A stretch of 64,000 bases of DNA from Prevotella sp. (GCA_031285625.1 JAITVV010000043.1:1-64000), one strand, 5' to 3'; counted from the stretch's first letter, positions 7,203-18,916 are shown. Program-made: numbers and translations. The notes: generated by a model from the sequence alone, not told the origin.

Positions 7203-8858
7203 ATGGAAAATGGAAAATTTCTTTCTCTGATAAAAGACGGTATCTGCGACAACTGGGACCGTCCTGCGTTGACAGACTATAATGGAGAAACATATCTATA
7301 TAAGGATTTTGCAAAGAAAATAGCTCAACTTCATATCCTTTTTGACGATATGGGGGTGCAAAAAGGAGATAAAATTGCTATATGTGGACGCAATTCGTCA
7401 AATTGGACAGTTGCGTTCTTTGCTTCTCTGACTTATGGTGCTGTTATCACAACAATATTACACGATTTTAGTGGCGAAAGTATACACACATTAGTAAATC
7501 ATTCTGAGGCAAAAGTTTTATTTGCTGATGAGTATGTATGGTCTAAAATAGATCCTGTAAAGATACCTACAGTGGAGACAATAATGCTGATTGATGATTT
7601 TTCGGTACAAAAATCACGTTCAGCTAAATTACTAGAGTCTTGTTCGAATCTCGATCATGCATTAAACAAAAAGTTCCCTGATGGATTTACCAAAGAGAAT
7701 GTAACAGTGCATGACGAATCTCCTGAAGAACTGGCTGTATTAAACTACACATCAGGTACGACGAGCAATCCTAAAGGGGTGATGATCCCTTATCGCAGTT
7801 TGTGGTCTAATACACGTTTTGCAATAGATAATATTGAATTTGTAAAGGCTGGAGATGGCATCGTATGTATGCTGCCAATGGCACACATGTACGGACTGGC
7901 TTTTGAAGTATTATTATCAATATGCAAAGGGTGTCATATTCATTATCTGACACGTGTACCTTCGCCTCAAATAATTATGGATGCATTTGCAAAAGTAAAT
8001 CCTACATTAGTGCTGGCAGTACCTCTCATTATCGAGAAAATTATACAGATGCGCGTATTCCCCGAATTTAAGAAACAGCCGGCGAAAACATTATTAAAAA
8101 TACCTTTCTTCAAAAAGAAAATTTACAAGAAAGTAGCCGATAAACTTATACCAATGTTTGGAAATAAACTGGTTGAAGTTGTGATTGGCGGTGCAGCACT
8201 AAATAAAGAGGTCGGTCAATTTTTATCAGACATCAAATTTCCATATACAGTAGGCTATGGAATGACAGAATGCGGACCACTTATCTCTTATGAATACTGG
8301 GAAACATACAAACCAGGTTCTTGTGGACGTGCAGTAGACAGGATGAGTATTCGTATAGAATCGGCAAATCCGGAAACTGAAACCGGAGAAATTATAGTAA
8401 AAGGGCAAAACGTAATGTCGGGCTACTATAAGAATGAAGAGGCTACAAAGCATGTTCTTGACGAGGCTGGCTGGTTACGAACTGGCGATTTGGGAATAAT
8501 AGACCGTGATGGATTCCTGTATATCAAAGGTCGGAGCAAAACAATGATTCTTAGTGGTTCAGGACAAAACATATATCCGGAAGAAATTGAAGATTTTTAC
8601 AACAATTCTCCATATGTCAGTGAAGCATTAATAATAGAAGAGAATGGTAAGTTGATCGCTTTGATATATCCGGATAAAGATTACATGAGGAAAAACAATA
8701 TCAAAGACAGTGAATACTCTGAAATCTTTATCGCAGAAAAAAAAGCTATAAACAAACGTCTTCCGGGATATAGCCAAGTAGCTAATTTCAGGATACAGGA
8801 ACAGGAGTTTGAAAAAACACCCAAACGAAGTATTAAACGATTCTTATATCAGAAATAA
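7203..8858 (+). CDS. AMP-forming long-chain acyl-CoA synthetase / AMP-binding enzyme
   Basis: 551 residues. It carries the adenylation motifs of the ANL superfamily: the P-loop-like YTSGTTSNPKGVM (about 184-196), VGYGMTECGPLISYE (about 350), GWLRTGDLGIIDRDGFLYIKG and the C-terminal lid with the catalytic Lys near the end (EKTPKRSIKRFLY). It activates a carboxylic acid, probably a fatty acid, to acyl-AMP and then acyl-CoA. Bacteroidales homologues are annotated as long-chain fatty acid-CoA ligases; the exact chain length cannot be read from the sequence. A TATATTTG element at 7167-7174 lies 29 bp upstream. The gene appears monocistronic. Confidence 0.88.
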   Translation: MENGKFLSLIKDGICDNWDRPALTDYNGETYLYKDFAKKIAQLHILFDDMGVQKGDKIAICGRNSSNWTVAFFASLTYGAVITTILHDFSGESIHTLVNHSEAKVLFADEYVWSKIDPVKIPTVETIMLIDDFSVQKSRSAKLLESCSNLDHALNKKFPDGFTKENVTVHDESPEELAVLNYTSGTTSNPKGVMIPYRSLWSNTRFAIDNIEFVKAGDGIVCMLPMAHMYGLAFEVLLSICKGCHIHYLTRVPSPQIIMDAFAKVNPTLVLAVPLIIEKIIQMRVFPEFKKQPAKTLLKIPFFKKKIYKKVADKLIPMFGNKLVEVVIGGAALNKEVGQFLSDIKFPYTVGYGMTECGPLISYEYWETYKPGSCGRAVDRMSIRIESANPETETGEIIVKGQNVMSGYYKNEEATKHVLDEAGWLRTGDLGIIDRDGFLYIKGRSKTMILSGSGQNIYPEEIEDFYNNSPYVSEALIIEENGKLIALIYPDKDYMRKNNIKDSEYSEIFIAEKKAINKRLPGYSQVANFRIQEQEFEKTPKRSIKRFLYQK

Positions 8859-8881
8859 GCCCAATAGTTATAAGTTATTCT

Positions 8882-8968
8882 TCTTTGTCATGTTGACTAA
8901 GGAAGTATTCCGTATTTGTTAATAAAAAGTGTAATGATCCTTCATTCTTCAGAATGAAAAATTTCTTC
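8882..8968. repeat. Decayed copy of nested palindromic repeat (family 2)
   Basis: CTTTGTCATGTTGA near the left edge and CCTTCATTCTTCAGAATGA near the right resemble the two arms of the better-preserved copies at 31369-31442 and 47991-48057. The middle is diverged, so membership is tentative. It fills most of the gap between the acyl-CoA synthetase and ettA. Confidence 0.35.
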
Positions 8969-9017
8969 ACAACTTAAAATAGGAAACAAAATATAAATAT
9001 TAATTCACAGTAAAAAT

Positions 9018-10703
9018 ATGTCAGACGATAAGAAGATCATTTTCTCAATGATGGGTGTAGGTAAGATTTACCCACCACAAAAACAAGTATTAAAAAACAT
9101 CTACCTATCTTTTTTCTATGGTGCCAAAATAGGTATTATCGGTCTTAATGGTTCCGGTAAATCTACCTTATTAAAGATGATTGCCGGAATAGATAAAGAA
9201 TATCAGGGAGAGATTATATCAGATAAAGAATACTCGGTTGGGTATCTTGAACAAGATCCAAAACTAGATCCAACCAAAACGGTTAAAGAGATTGTTCAGG
9301 AAGGAGTGCAACCAATTATAGACCTACTGAAAGAATATGAAGGCATCAACGAGAAATTCGGATTACCTGAATATTATGAAGATCAGGACAAAATGGATGG
9401 GCTTTTTGCCCGTCAGGCAGAATTGCAGGATAAGATAGATGCTACCGATGCATGGAATATAGATAATAAACTGGAACGTGCAATGGATGCACTCCGTTGT
9501 CCACCCGAAGATCAGCTGACAGAAAATTTATCGGGAGGTGAAGCTCGCCGCGTGGCTCTCTGCCGTCTGTTACTACAAGAACCGGATGTATTATTATTAG
9601 ATGAGCCTACCAATCACCTGGATGCAGAATCCATCGATTGGCTGGAGCAGCATCTGCAACAATACAAAGGAACAGTTATCTGTATTACCCACGACCGTTA
9701 TTTCCTAGATCACGTAGCAGGATGGATTCTTGAACTCGACCGAGGCGAAGGTATTCCTTGGAAAGGCAACTATACATCTTGGCTCGAACAAAAGACCAAA
9801 CGTATGGAGCAGGAAGAAAAACAAGCCAGCAAACGCCGTAAAACACTCGAACGAGAATTGGAATGGGTGAGAATGGCTCCTAAAGCACGTCATGCAAAAG
9901 GAAAAGCCCGTTTGAATGATTACGAAAAGTTACTGAATGCCGACCAGAAAGAACGTGAAGAAAAACTAGAGATTTTTATTCCGAATGGGCCACGCTTGGG
10001 TAATAAGGTTATTGAAGCACATGGAGTAAGTAAAGCATTTGGTGACAAACTATTGTTTGACAACCTTGAATTCATGTTGCCACCATCTGGTATTGTTGGC
10101 ATCATTGGACCCAATGGAGCCGGTAAAACCACCTTGTTCCGTTTAATTCAAGGCTTGGAAAAAGCAGATAAGGGAACATTCGAAGTAGGAGAAACAGTAA
10201 AAATAGGTTATGTAGACCAATCGCATACCGACATAGACCCTAACAAATCTGTTTATCAGGTTATTTCGGGTGGAAACGAATCTGTTCGTGTTGGAGGTAA
10301 AGATATTAATGCCCGTGCATATCTTTCCCGCTTCAACTTCTCAGGAGGTGACCAGGAAAAGCTTACCGGAGTGTTATCCGGAGGAGAACGTAACCGTTTG
10401 CATTTGGCCCTTACTCTTAAATCGGAAGCAAATGTACTCTTGCTCGATGAACCAACGAACGATATAGACGTTAATACTTTACGTGCGCTGGAGGAAGGAT
10501 TGGAAAATTTTGCAGGATGTGCAGTTGTAATTTCCCACGACCGATGGTTCTTAGACCGTATTTGTACACATATCCTCGCCTTTGAGGGGAACTCAGAAGT
10601 GTTCTTCTTTGAAGGTAGCTACAGCGAGTATGAGGAAAACAAAAAGGTACGGTTAGGAAATGTAGAGCCTAAACGAATCCGCTATCGTAAACTTATTAAC
10701 TAA
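9018..10703 (+). CDS. ettA: Energy-dependent translational throttle protein EttA (ABC-F)
   Basis: 561 residues, the EttA length. It has two ABC ATPase domains in tandem without membrane segments: first Walker A GLNGSGKST with signature LSGGEARRVALCRLL and Walker B DVLLLDEPTNHLD, and second Walker A GPNGAGKTT with signature LSGGERNRLHLAL and LLLDEPTNDID. The basic P-site tRNA interaction linker lies at about 250-310 (RKTLERELEWVRMAPKARHAKGKAR). EttA sits in the ribosomal E site and gates the first peptide bond according to the ATP/ADP ratio. The strong family match rests on the opening (MMGVGKIYPPQKQVLKNI) and the WVRMAPKARHAK linker. Confidence 0.95.
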   Translation: MSDDKKIIFSMMGVGKIYPPQKQVLKNIYLSFFYGAKIGIIGLNGSGKSTLLKMIAGIDKEYQGEIISDKEYSVGYLEQDPKLDPTKTVKEIVQEGVQPIIDLLKEYEGINEKFGLPEYYEDQDKMDGLFARQAELQDKIDATDAWNIDNKLERAMDALRCPPEDQLTENLSGGEARRVALCRLLLQEPDVLLLDEPTNHLDAESIDWLEQHLQQYKGTVICITHDRYFLDHVAGWILELDRGEGIPWKGNYTSWLEQKTKRMEQEEKQASKRRKTLERELEWVRMAPKARHAKGKARLNDYEKLLNADQKEREEKLEIFIPNGPRLGNKVIEAHGVSKAFGDKLLFDNLEFMLPPSGIVGIIGPNGAGKTTLFRLIQGLEKADKGTFEVGETVKIGYVDQSHTDIDPNKSVYQVISGGNESVRVGGKDINARAYLSRFNFSGGDQEKLTGVLSGGERNRLHLALTLKSEANVLLLDEPTNDIDVNTLRALEEGLENFAGCAVVISHDRWFLDRICTHILAFEGNSEVFFFEGSYSEYEENKKVRLGNVEPKRIRYRKLIN

Positions 10704-10711
10704 AAAAAACA

Positions 10712-10719
10712 TAAATTTG
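10712..10719 (+). promoter_or_regulatory. -7 promoter element for the DUF5686 gene
   Basis: TAAATTTG (TAnnTTTG) just after the ettA stop, 115 bp before the chosen start of the next gene. No good -33 match was seen. Confidence 0.35.
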
Positions 10720-10834
10720 TGCAACTAAACAGTAGTTGCATAGTCTTATAAATATAGGAACTGAGAGTAAATACAACAATTATTTACTCTCTGTTTTCCG
10801 ATATAGCGAGACTAAGGATTTCAAGGAAAAAAGA

Positions 10835-13396
10835 ATGGGTGACGCACCACAATATATTATCCAAAGAAGAGTTATATTACTTTCTTTGTTATGCATCCTT
10901 TGTGGTATTGCATACGCCCAATCACTCACGGTTGTACGTGGTAATGTGAGAGATGCTTCCACACGCGAAAAACTCCCTTTTGCAAGTATTACATTCGACA
11001 AAACCTCTTCCGGTACATTTTCGGACGAAGAAGGTGATTTCCGGCTGACTAATAAAGGTCCGCAAACCTCTGTTACGGTCTCTCTCTTAGGATATAAATC
11101 ACAAACATTTACGGTACATCCGGGGGTAATGACGACCAAAGAAGTATACCTGGAACCGGAAGATAAAGAACTGAAAGAAGTCATTGTTCGTCCAAAAAAA
11201 GAAAAATATTCCAAGAAAAATAATCCTGCTGTAGAACTTATAAAGAAAGTAATTGCGCACAAGAACGACAATAATATAACCAGTCTGAATTATTATCAAT
11301 ATGAAGAGTATGAACGTACTGTTCTTGCTCTGAACGAATTTAAACCGGAACAGGCACAATTTAAACGTTACAAGTTTCTACCCAATTACATTGATACATC
11401 CCTTATAGATCAGAAACAGATATTGCCTGTATCCGTTCGTGAGAAGCTGACAGATGTCTTTTACCGAAAAGATCCCAAGGATAGTAAAAGAGTAGTAAAA
11501 GGCTATCATATAGAAGGCCTCGACCAGGTTATAGAAACAGAAGGATTGGATGCTATCATAAAAGAAGTCTTTAAAGACATAAACATTACTGATAATTCTA
11601 TTACATTATTATTTCAGCAGTTTGTAAGTCCTTTGAGCGACCATAGTTCTGTTAATTTCTATCGTTGGTATATATCCGATACGGTGAATATTGATAAGGA
11701 CAGGTATGTAAAACTCGATTTTGCCCCTTTTAATTCACGGGATATCGGATTTACCGGTAATCTGTATATCTCACTGGATAGCATGTTTGCTGTAAAAAAA
11801 GCTGTGCTAAGGACTCCCAAGAAAATGAATATCAATTTTGTAGACGAATTAGTTATACAACTCGATTTTCAAAAAACGGCAGAAAATAAATGGATACCTT
11901 CCCAGGAACGGATGGCCATTGATTTATCGATGCTGGATATGGTAAAATTTTATGTAGATAAAACTAAATCGTACGAAAAATTTGAAATAAACAAACCGAT
12001 GGATCCCATCTTTGTACTGACGGCTCCTGAGGTATTTGAAAAAGATTACCTGAAGAGGGATAAGAACTACTGGGCAATGAACCGCCCTACTGATTATAAG
12101 AAAGATTACAGAATGGATCAGATGATGCAGGATGTAAATAAGGTTGCTTTCTTAAAAGTCTTGTTGCAAGCCGGAAGCATAGTATCTACAGGTGGTTATA
12201 TACCTACATCTACCAATCCTGAAAAGAACAAGCTGGATCTGGGTACATTCCCTACATTTTATAGTTATAATCCGATAGAAGGCAACCGTATACGCCTGAC
12301 AATGGCTACAACTAAGAATTTACATCCACATCTGTATTTTTATGGATATGCCGCTTATGGCACACGTGACGAACAGTTTAAATATTATGGAGAAGCAACA
12401 TGGGCTTTTAATAAGATAAAGAACCATAAAGATGAGTACCCCAAAAACAATCTGACCATTGCCTACAAATATGATATGAATACATTGGGACAAAGGTATA
12501 CCCAGGCAGAAAGAGATAATATATTTATGTCGCTTCGCCGTTCCAGTAATGTAAAAATGACTTACAACAGGCAAACACAGGTTTCATATATCAAAGAATT
12601 TTACGGAGGATTCTCAACAACTTTATCAGGGCAAACATTTGAAGAAAAGCCTGCAGGGAAACTGGTCTTTGAGAAAATGGATGAGAATGGGAATAAATAC
12701 AGTATCAACAAAATAGGTACTACCGAAGCTACATTAGCTTTACGTTACGCCCCTAATGAAAAGTTCTATCAACAACGCCGTCAGAGAAGTTCAATAACAT
12801 CTCCCCGCACTATATACAGTCTATCGCACACTATTGCTTTCAACAATTTTCTTGGAGGAGATTATAATTATAATAAAACCTCAGCCTCTTTTTTCAAACA
12901 AATGTGGATTGCACCTTATGGAAAGCTGACCATATCATTACAAGGCGAAAAAATATGGGGACAGGCTCCATTTCCTTTACTGATCACTCCTAGTGCAAAT
13001 AACTCCTATACCATCCAAAGAGGTAGCTTCTATTTAATAGAACCCCTTGAATTTGTGCACGATGCACAGGCATCATGGGAGATAAACTATCATATGGGGG
13101 GATGGTTATTTAACAGAATACCACTACTCAAAATGCTTAAATGGCGTGAAATATTCGGCTTCCGTGGTTTGATCGGCGATCTAAGCAAAAGAAATAATCC
13201 CCAGTATAATCATGACCTGTTGCTTATGCCTCAGGAAACATATACAACAGGGGATGCTCCATATATGGAGTACAATATAGGAATAGAAAATATTTTTAAA
13301 TTTTTCCGTATCGATTATGTGAGGAGACTAAATTATCTGGATCACCCCAATATTGATAAAGACGGATTCAGGATTTCATTTGATCTTACTTTCTGA
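10835..13396 (+). CDS. DUF5686 outer-membrane protein with carboxypeptidase-regulatory-like N-terminal domain
   Basis: 853 residues from the ATG at 10835, which follows an A/G-rich AAGGAAAAAAGA and opens a proper signal peptide (IQRRVILLSLLCILCGIAYAQ). The frame is open upstream to a TTG at 10736, but that extension would bury the signal peptide. After the signal comes a CarboxypepD_reg-like beta-sandwich (about 30-115: VRGNVRDASTREKLPFASIT, SLLGYKSQ), then the DUF5686 region and a long beta-barrel-like C-terminus ending in a Phe (FDLTF), as outer-membrane barrels do. Function in the family is unknown. The stop (TGA) is contiguous with the stop of the convergent lipid kinase; together they form the palindrome TGATCA. 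Confidence 0.85.
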   Translation: MGDAPQYIIQRRVILLSLLCILCGIAYAQSLTVVRGNVRDASTREKLPFASITFDKTSSGTFSDEEGDFRLTNKGPQTSVTVSLLGYKSQTFTVHPGVMTTKEVYLEPEDKELKEVIVRPKKEKYSKKNNPAVELIKKVIAHKNDNNITSLNYYQYEEYERTVLALNEFKPEQAQFKRYKFLPNYIDTSLIDQKQILPVSVREKLTDVFYRKDPKDSKRVVKGYHIEGLDQVIETEGLDAIIKEVFKDINITDNSITLLFQQFVSPLSDHSSVNFYRWYISDTVNIDKDRYVKLDFAPFNSRDIGFTGNLYISLDSMFAVKKAVLRTPKKMNINFVDELVIQLDFQKTAENKWIPSQERMAIDLSMLDMVKFYVDKTKSYEKFEINKPMDPIFVLTAPEVFEKDYLKRDKNYWAMNRPTDYKKDYRMDQMMQDVNKVAFLKVLLQAGSIVSTGGYIPTSTNPEKNKLDLGTFPTFYSYNPIEGNRIRLTMATTKNLHPHLYFYGYAAYGTRDEQFKYYGEATWAFNKIKNHKDEYPKNNLTIAYKYDMNTLGQRYTQAERDNIFMSLRRSSNVKMTYNRQTQVSYIKEFYGGFSTTLSGQTFEEKPAGKLVFEKMDENGNKYSINKIGTTEATLALRYAPNEKFYQQRRQRSSITSPRTIYSLSHTIAFNNFLGGDYNYNKTSASFFKQMWIAPYGKLTISLQGEKIWGQAPFPLLITPSANNSYTIQRGSFYLIEPLEFVHDAQASWEINYHMGGWLFNRIPLLKMLKWREIFGFRGLIGDLSKRNNPQYNHDLLLMPQETYTTGDAPYMEYNIGIENIFKFFRIDYVRRLNYLDHPNIDKDGFRISFDLTF

Positions 13397-14344
13397 TCAA
13401 ATGGATCCCAGTACTCTCAATAATAGTTCTTGAGGATCTAAAGGATGTTTTTTGGGAGGATCTTTAGGAATAAGCACCTTCAATCCCTGCGGTATTATTT
13501 TCACATGAATCTCCTTGCCCATTTCTACGGGATCACCATCAATATGCATAACTCCTGCTTCTTGCCGCTTGATTGTTACTTCATTTGTTATAAGTTCAAG
13601 CATTTTACTGTTCTCATCTATCTTTTTTGTAAACAACTGTAAAGACGTCTGCGGAACATCTAATATAGAGAGAGGCTTTAATATGGCAACATTCATCATC
13701 CCATCCTGAATATCAGCATGGGGGGCTATATGAGCATTATAACCATATTGGGAAGCATTGGCACATGTAACCACAAAGGCTTTATCCTTTATAGTTCCTT
13801 CGGGGCAAATAACTTCATATTCCTGTGGTTTCTGCTCGAAGAATGTCTCCAACATATTTTTTATATACATCAATGATCCCCGTTTTTTCTGTCCGGATAC
13901 TTTTGCGGCTACTTCAGCATCAAAACCGACACCACAGGTGCAAAAGAAAATCCGGTCATTTACAGTTCCATAATCAATAGATATAACATTCTCTTCCAAT
14001 ATAGTTTCAATGGCTTTTTTAGAGTCGGTAGGAATATTCAAATCTCTCCCCAATCCATTACCTGATCCCATAGGTATAATTCCTAAGGCAGTATCAGAGC
14101 CGACCAAGGCCCCTCCTACTTCATTTACAGTACCATCTCCGCCAACGGCAATAACATACTCTGCCCTGTCTTTTATAGCCAGCCGGGCAATTTCCGATCC
14201 ATGACCGGCATAACCCGTAATGAAAATATGCACATCAAACTTATGTGCATCAAAAGCTTTAGCAATCTTATGTGGCAGGTTTTGCTTGGCTGAAGTTCCC
14301 GACACAGGATTAATTATAACATATACTTTTTTCTTTTGAGCCAT
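13397..14344 (-). CDS. Diacylglycerol-kinase-family lipid kinase (YegS/BmrU-like)
   Basis: 315 residues. The DAGK catalytic fold shows VGGDGTVNEVGGALVGSD (about 67-84; GGDGT is the nucleotide-binding loop) and IIPMGSGNGLGRDLNIP (about 89-105), with the C-terminal beta-sandwich (FDAEVA, then DGDPVE near the end; IDGDPVEM is typical). Such enzymes phosphorylate diacylglycerol or other long-chain lipids at the inner membrane. The gene is convergent with the DUF5686 gene with no space between stops, and has its own promoter at 14366-14397. Confidence 0.9.
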   Translation of the reverse strand: MAQKKKVYVIINPVSGTSAKQNLPHKIAKAFDAHKFDVHIFITGYAGHGSEIARLAIKDRAEYVIAVGGDGTVNEVGGALVGSDTALGIIPMGSGNGLGRDLNIPTDSKKAIETILEENVISIDYGTVNDRIFFCTCGVGFDAEVAAKVSGQKKRGSLMYIKNMLETFFEQKPQEYEVICPEGTIKDKAFVVTCANASQYGYNAHIAPHADIQDGMMNVAILKPLSILDVPQTSLQLFTKKIDENSKMLELITNEVTIKRQEAGVMHIDGDPVEMGKEIHVKIIPQGLKVLIPKDPPKKHPLDPQELLLRVLGSI

Positions 14345-14365
14345 ATAAAGAAATAGTTTGTTTTA

Positions 14366-14397
14366 CAAAAATAGTCTTTTAACACTCATAGACCAAA
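14366..14397 (-). promoter_or_regulatory. Promoter for the lipid kinase gene
   Basis: On the minus strand TTTG (14394-14397), a 20-bp spacer and TATTTTTG (14366-14373) give an exact Bacteroidota consensus; the ATG is 22 bp downstream. Confidence 0.65.
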
Positions 14398-14480
14398 AAT
14401 AAGTATTGAATTATTGGAGTGGATATATTATGGTATAAATTGTCTTATAATAAGTTCTTTGATTTAATGGTACATGCAAG

Positions 14481-14533
14481 GAAAAAGTTACATAAAAAAA
14501 CATACAAAATTGTGTTACTTTTGTCACCTTTTT
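14481..14533 (+). repeat. 53-bp two-armed repeat, copy A
   Basis: Left arm GAAAAAGTTACA (14481-14492), a 20-bp variable AT-rich middle, and right arm TGTTACTTTTGTCACC plus TTTTT (14513-14533). Same arms and length as copy B. It is oriented with the T-rich end toward the cysteine desulfidase gene. Confidence 0.85.
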
Positions 14534-14590
14534 ACAATAAGAAACTATATATTAACCCTTTACAAAAGAACCACATATCTGTATTTTCTC

Positions 14591-14640
14591 TCTTTGTTAT
14601 GTTGAATGAAGTGAAACATCCCGACCTATTTTATCAGGAA
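14591..14640. repeat. Fragment of palindromic repeat family 2
   Basis: TCTTTGTTATGTTGAATGAA followed by GTGAAACATCCCGACC resembles the reverse complement of the right arm of the intact copy at 31369-31442 (the stretch covering GAGATGTTTCACTCC and CAACATGACAAA). It lies between copies A and B of the 53-bp repeat. Confidence 0.5.
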
Positions 14641-14660
14641 TAGAATATTTATAGATTAGA

Positions 14661-14713
14661 GAAAAAGTTACAATTAAAAGTACTATAAAACCTGTTACTT
14701 TTGTCACCTTTTT
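14661..14713 (+). repeat. 53-bp two-armed repeat, copy B
   Basis: Left arm GAAAAAGTTACA (14661-14672), 20-bp variable middle, right arm TGTTACTTTTGTCACC plus TTTTT (14693-14713). The arms are identical to copy A; the middle is not. Confidence 0.85.
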
Positions 14714-14841
14714 GAAATAAATAAACTATATACCAAATATATTCTAAATACAATTATTATTTAAGATGACAAAATGATCAATAAACATCTAAAAGTAGCT
14801 ATTTTAAAGCGTCTTTAACTATAAATTGAAAGAAGAACTCA

Positions 14842-14849
14842 TATATTTG
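14842..14849 (+). promoter_or_regulatory. -7 promoter element for the cysteine desulfidase gene
   Basis: TATATTTG (TAnnTTTG) 30 bp before the start codon at 14879. No clear -33 box at the right spacing. Confidence 0.4.
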
Positions 14850-14878
14850 TACATATTATACGAAATACCTAAAAGACC

Positions 14879-16162
14879 ATGCTGAGCGAATCTGAATGTA
14901 AACAAATTGTCTGCCTAATAAAAAAAGAAGTAGTACCAGCCATCGGTTGCACAGAACCCATAGCTGTTTCATTATGTGTAGCAAAAGCAACTGAAATACT
15001 TGGTGAATTTCCAGATAAAATAAAAGTACTGCTGAGCGCTAACATTCTGAAAAATGCAATGGGAGTAGGCATACCGGGGACAAAGATGGTAGGGTTGCCC
15101 ATCGCAATAGCATTAGGCGCGCTGATAGGTAAAAGTGAATATGGGCTACAAGTACTGAAAGATTTGAAACCTGCAGATGTAGAAGATGGCAAAAAATACA
15201 TTGCGGAAAAACGTATTGAAATAGGACTAAAAGAAAACATAGAAGATAATCTGTATATAGAAGTACTTTGCCAGAAGGACAATGAAGAATCCATCGCAGT
15301 AATAAAAGGGACACATACAAATTTTTCATATCTGGCTAAAAATGGAAATATCCTAAGTAGTGAAGGAAATAATAGTATAAAAAAAGATGAGAATGATGAT
15401 ATCATCTTATCTTTTTCGAAAGTATACGACTTTGCTATCACAGCACCGATAGAAAATATTCATTTTATTCTACAAGCTGCGGAAGTAAATCGCACAGCAT
15501 CCAAATTATCAGCACAAGGCAGCTATGGACATAATGTAGCCAAAACAATGACCGGAACTCTGGGCAAACAGATATTCGGAGACTCGATGCTCTCGCATAT
15601 GATGGCATACACGGCTGCAGCATGTGACGCACGTATGGATGGAGCTATGATACCAGTAATGAGCAACTCTGGCAGTGGTAACCAGGGTATTACAGCCACA
15701 TTACCAGTACTCACATATGCTGAAGACACAGACTGCTCTGAAGAAAACTTAATAAGGGCCCTTATACTCAGCCATTTGACAGTAGTTTACATAAAGCAGA
15801 AGTTAGGGCGTTTGTCAGCCTTATGTGGCTGTGTAGCTGCGGCAACAGGGGCCAGTTGCGGAATTACTTATCTTATGGGTGGGGATTATAATCAAATCAC
15901 ATTTGCTGTAAAAAATATGGTTGGAAATATTACAGGTATGATTTGTGATGGTGCAAAACCCAGCTGTGCCCTTAAAATATCCAGTGGGGTATCCACTGCC
16001 GTACTATCTGCAATAATGGCAATCGAACACAAGGTGGTATCCTCTCTCGAAGGTATTGTAGATGATGATGTGGATAAGACAATCGAAAACCTCACGAGTA
16101 TTGGAGCGGTAGGTATGCAGGAAACAGACAAGTTAGTTTTAAAAATAATGACAAGTAAATAA
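14879..16162 (+). CDS. cyuA: L-cysteine desulfidase family protein (CyuA/YhaM, UPF0597)
   Basis: 427 residues, the normal length. N-terminal VVPAIGCTEPIAVSL (Cys24) and later GCVAAATGASCGITYLMGG carry cysteines that hold a [4Fe-4S] cluster in this serine-dehydratase-alpha-like fold; NSGSGNQGITATLP is another family block. The enzyme breaks L-cysteine into pyruvate, ammonia and sulfide in the cytoplasm. Related proteins were first annotated as serine dehydratase alpha-like, so the exact substrate is inferred. The start is ATG at 14879. A lipoprotein gene follows after 8 bp and shares a terminator, indicating a two-gene operon. Confidence 0.88.
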   Translation: MLSESECKQIVCLIKKEVVPAIGCTEPIAVSLCVAKATEILGEFPDKIKVLLSANILKNAMGVGIPGTKMVGLPIAIALGALIGKSEYGLQVLKDLKPADVEDGKKYIAEKRIEIGLKENIEDNLYIEVLCQKDNEESIAVIKGTHTNFSYLAKNGNILSSEGNNSIKKDENDDIILSFSKVYDFAITAPIENIHFILQAAEVNRTASKLSAQGSYGHNVAKTMTGTLGKQIFGDSMLSHMMAYTAAACDARMDGAMIPVMSNSGSGNQGITATLPVLTYAEDTDCSEENLIRALILSHLTVVYIKQKLGRLSALCGCVAAATGASCGITYLMGGDYNQITFAVKNMVGNITGMICDGAKPSCALKISSGVSTAVLSAIMAIEHKVVSSLEGIVDDDVDKTIENLTSIGAVGMQETDKLVLKIMTSK

Positions 16163-16170
16163 TAATTAGA

Positions 16171-16626
16171 ATGAATAAGAAAATACTATTTTATGCTATA
16201 ATCATATGCGGACTATTCAGTGGATTTTCGGCATGCAACTCTACTAAGAAAGAAGTAAAAAGCGGTGATGAACAGGCTATTGATACAATGAAACTACAGT
16301 TTAATATCGCAAACGTAGATACTATGTCGGTTATCTTTCCGGAGAGTAATGATGTATTCGTAATTAATGAAAAAGACAAGGCAGAGCTTGGGAAGCTAAT
16401 AGCTTTGTCAATAAACGATACATTATGGAATAATAGCGGAATCATGGTAAAGATGGTTGCTCCTGATTATACTATTGTTTCCCATTATAAGGGTCAAAGT
16501 GCTGATAATAACAGCTGGCTAATGATCTGGAAAGAAAACGGAAGAGTAAAATTTGAGAATAAATGGTATTTTCTGGACGAAGCTAAGAAGTCCAGTATAT
16601 ACCAAATACTTGATGCATATAAATAA
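16171..16626 (+). CDS. Lipoprotein of unknown function
   Basis: 151 residues with a lipoprotein signal (MNKKILFYAIIICGLFSGFSAC, Cys22). The mature part (about 23-151) has no family I recognise. It ends with a basic-aromatic region (WLMIWKENGRVKFENKWYFL), suggesting a small beta domain. Only 8 bp separate it from the cysteine desulfidase gene and a strong hairpin follows, so the two are co-transcribed. A link to cysteine metabolism is possible only by position. Confidence 0.75.
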   Translation: MNKKILFYAIIICGLFSGFSACNSTKKEVKSGDEQAIDTMKLQFNIANVDTMSVIFPESNDVFVINEKDKAELGKLIALSINDTLWNNSGIMVKMVAPDYTIVSHYKGQSADNNSWLMIWKENGRVKFENKWYFLDEAKKSSIYQILDAYK

Positions 16627-16631
16627 AACAA

Positions 16632-16655
16632 AAGGCCGTTCAATAGAACGGCCTT
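16632..16655 (+). terminator. Hairpin terminator after the cyuA-lipoprotein operon
   Basis: AAGGCCGTTC (16632-16641) pairs with GAACGGCCTT (16646-16655), 4-nt loop. The 3' T-tract is poor on the plus strand, but on the minus strand TTTTGTTTTAT follows, so it can also end antisense or convergent transcription from the GH97 gene. Confidence 0.6.
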
Positions 16656-16693
16656 AACCTTCGATAACCAAACTGTATTACTTGCCTAATATA

Positions 16694-18916
<2,223 letters not shown>

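Larger units (their letters stand above)
14345..14878. other. 534-bp intergenic region with two repeat-1 copies and a repeat-2 fragment
   Basis: This gap separates the divergent lipid kinase and cysteine desulfidase genes. It holds the lipid kinase promoter (14366-14397), two copies of the 53-bp repeat 180 bp apart, a fragment of the palindromic repeat family 2 between them (14591-14640), and a TATATTTG -7 element at 14842-14849 for the downstream gene. I see no convincing coding sequence; a 74-codon frame (14419-14643) is AT-rich and reads through the repeats. Confidence 0.7.

Noticed and set aside
10736-10834. N-terminal extension of the DUF5686 protein
   Set aside because: It would start at a TTG and put 33 residues before a normal signal peptide; the ATG at 10835 has a suitable upstream A/G-rich stretch.
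14481-14713. Possible CRISPR-like repeat pair
   Set aside because: Only two copies at 180-bp spacing, with related single copies elsewhere in other gene gaps and no cas genes; this is a dispersed repeat.
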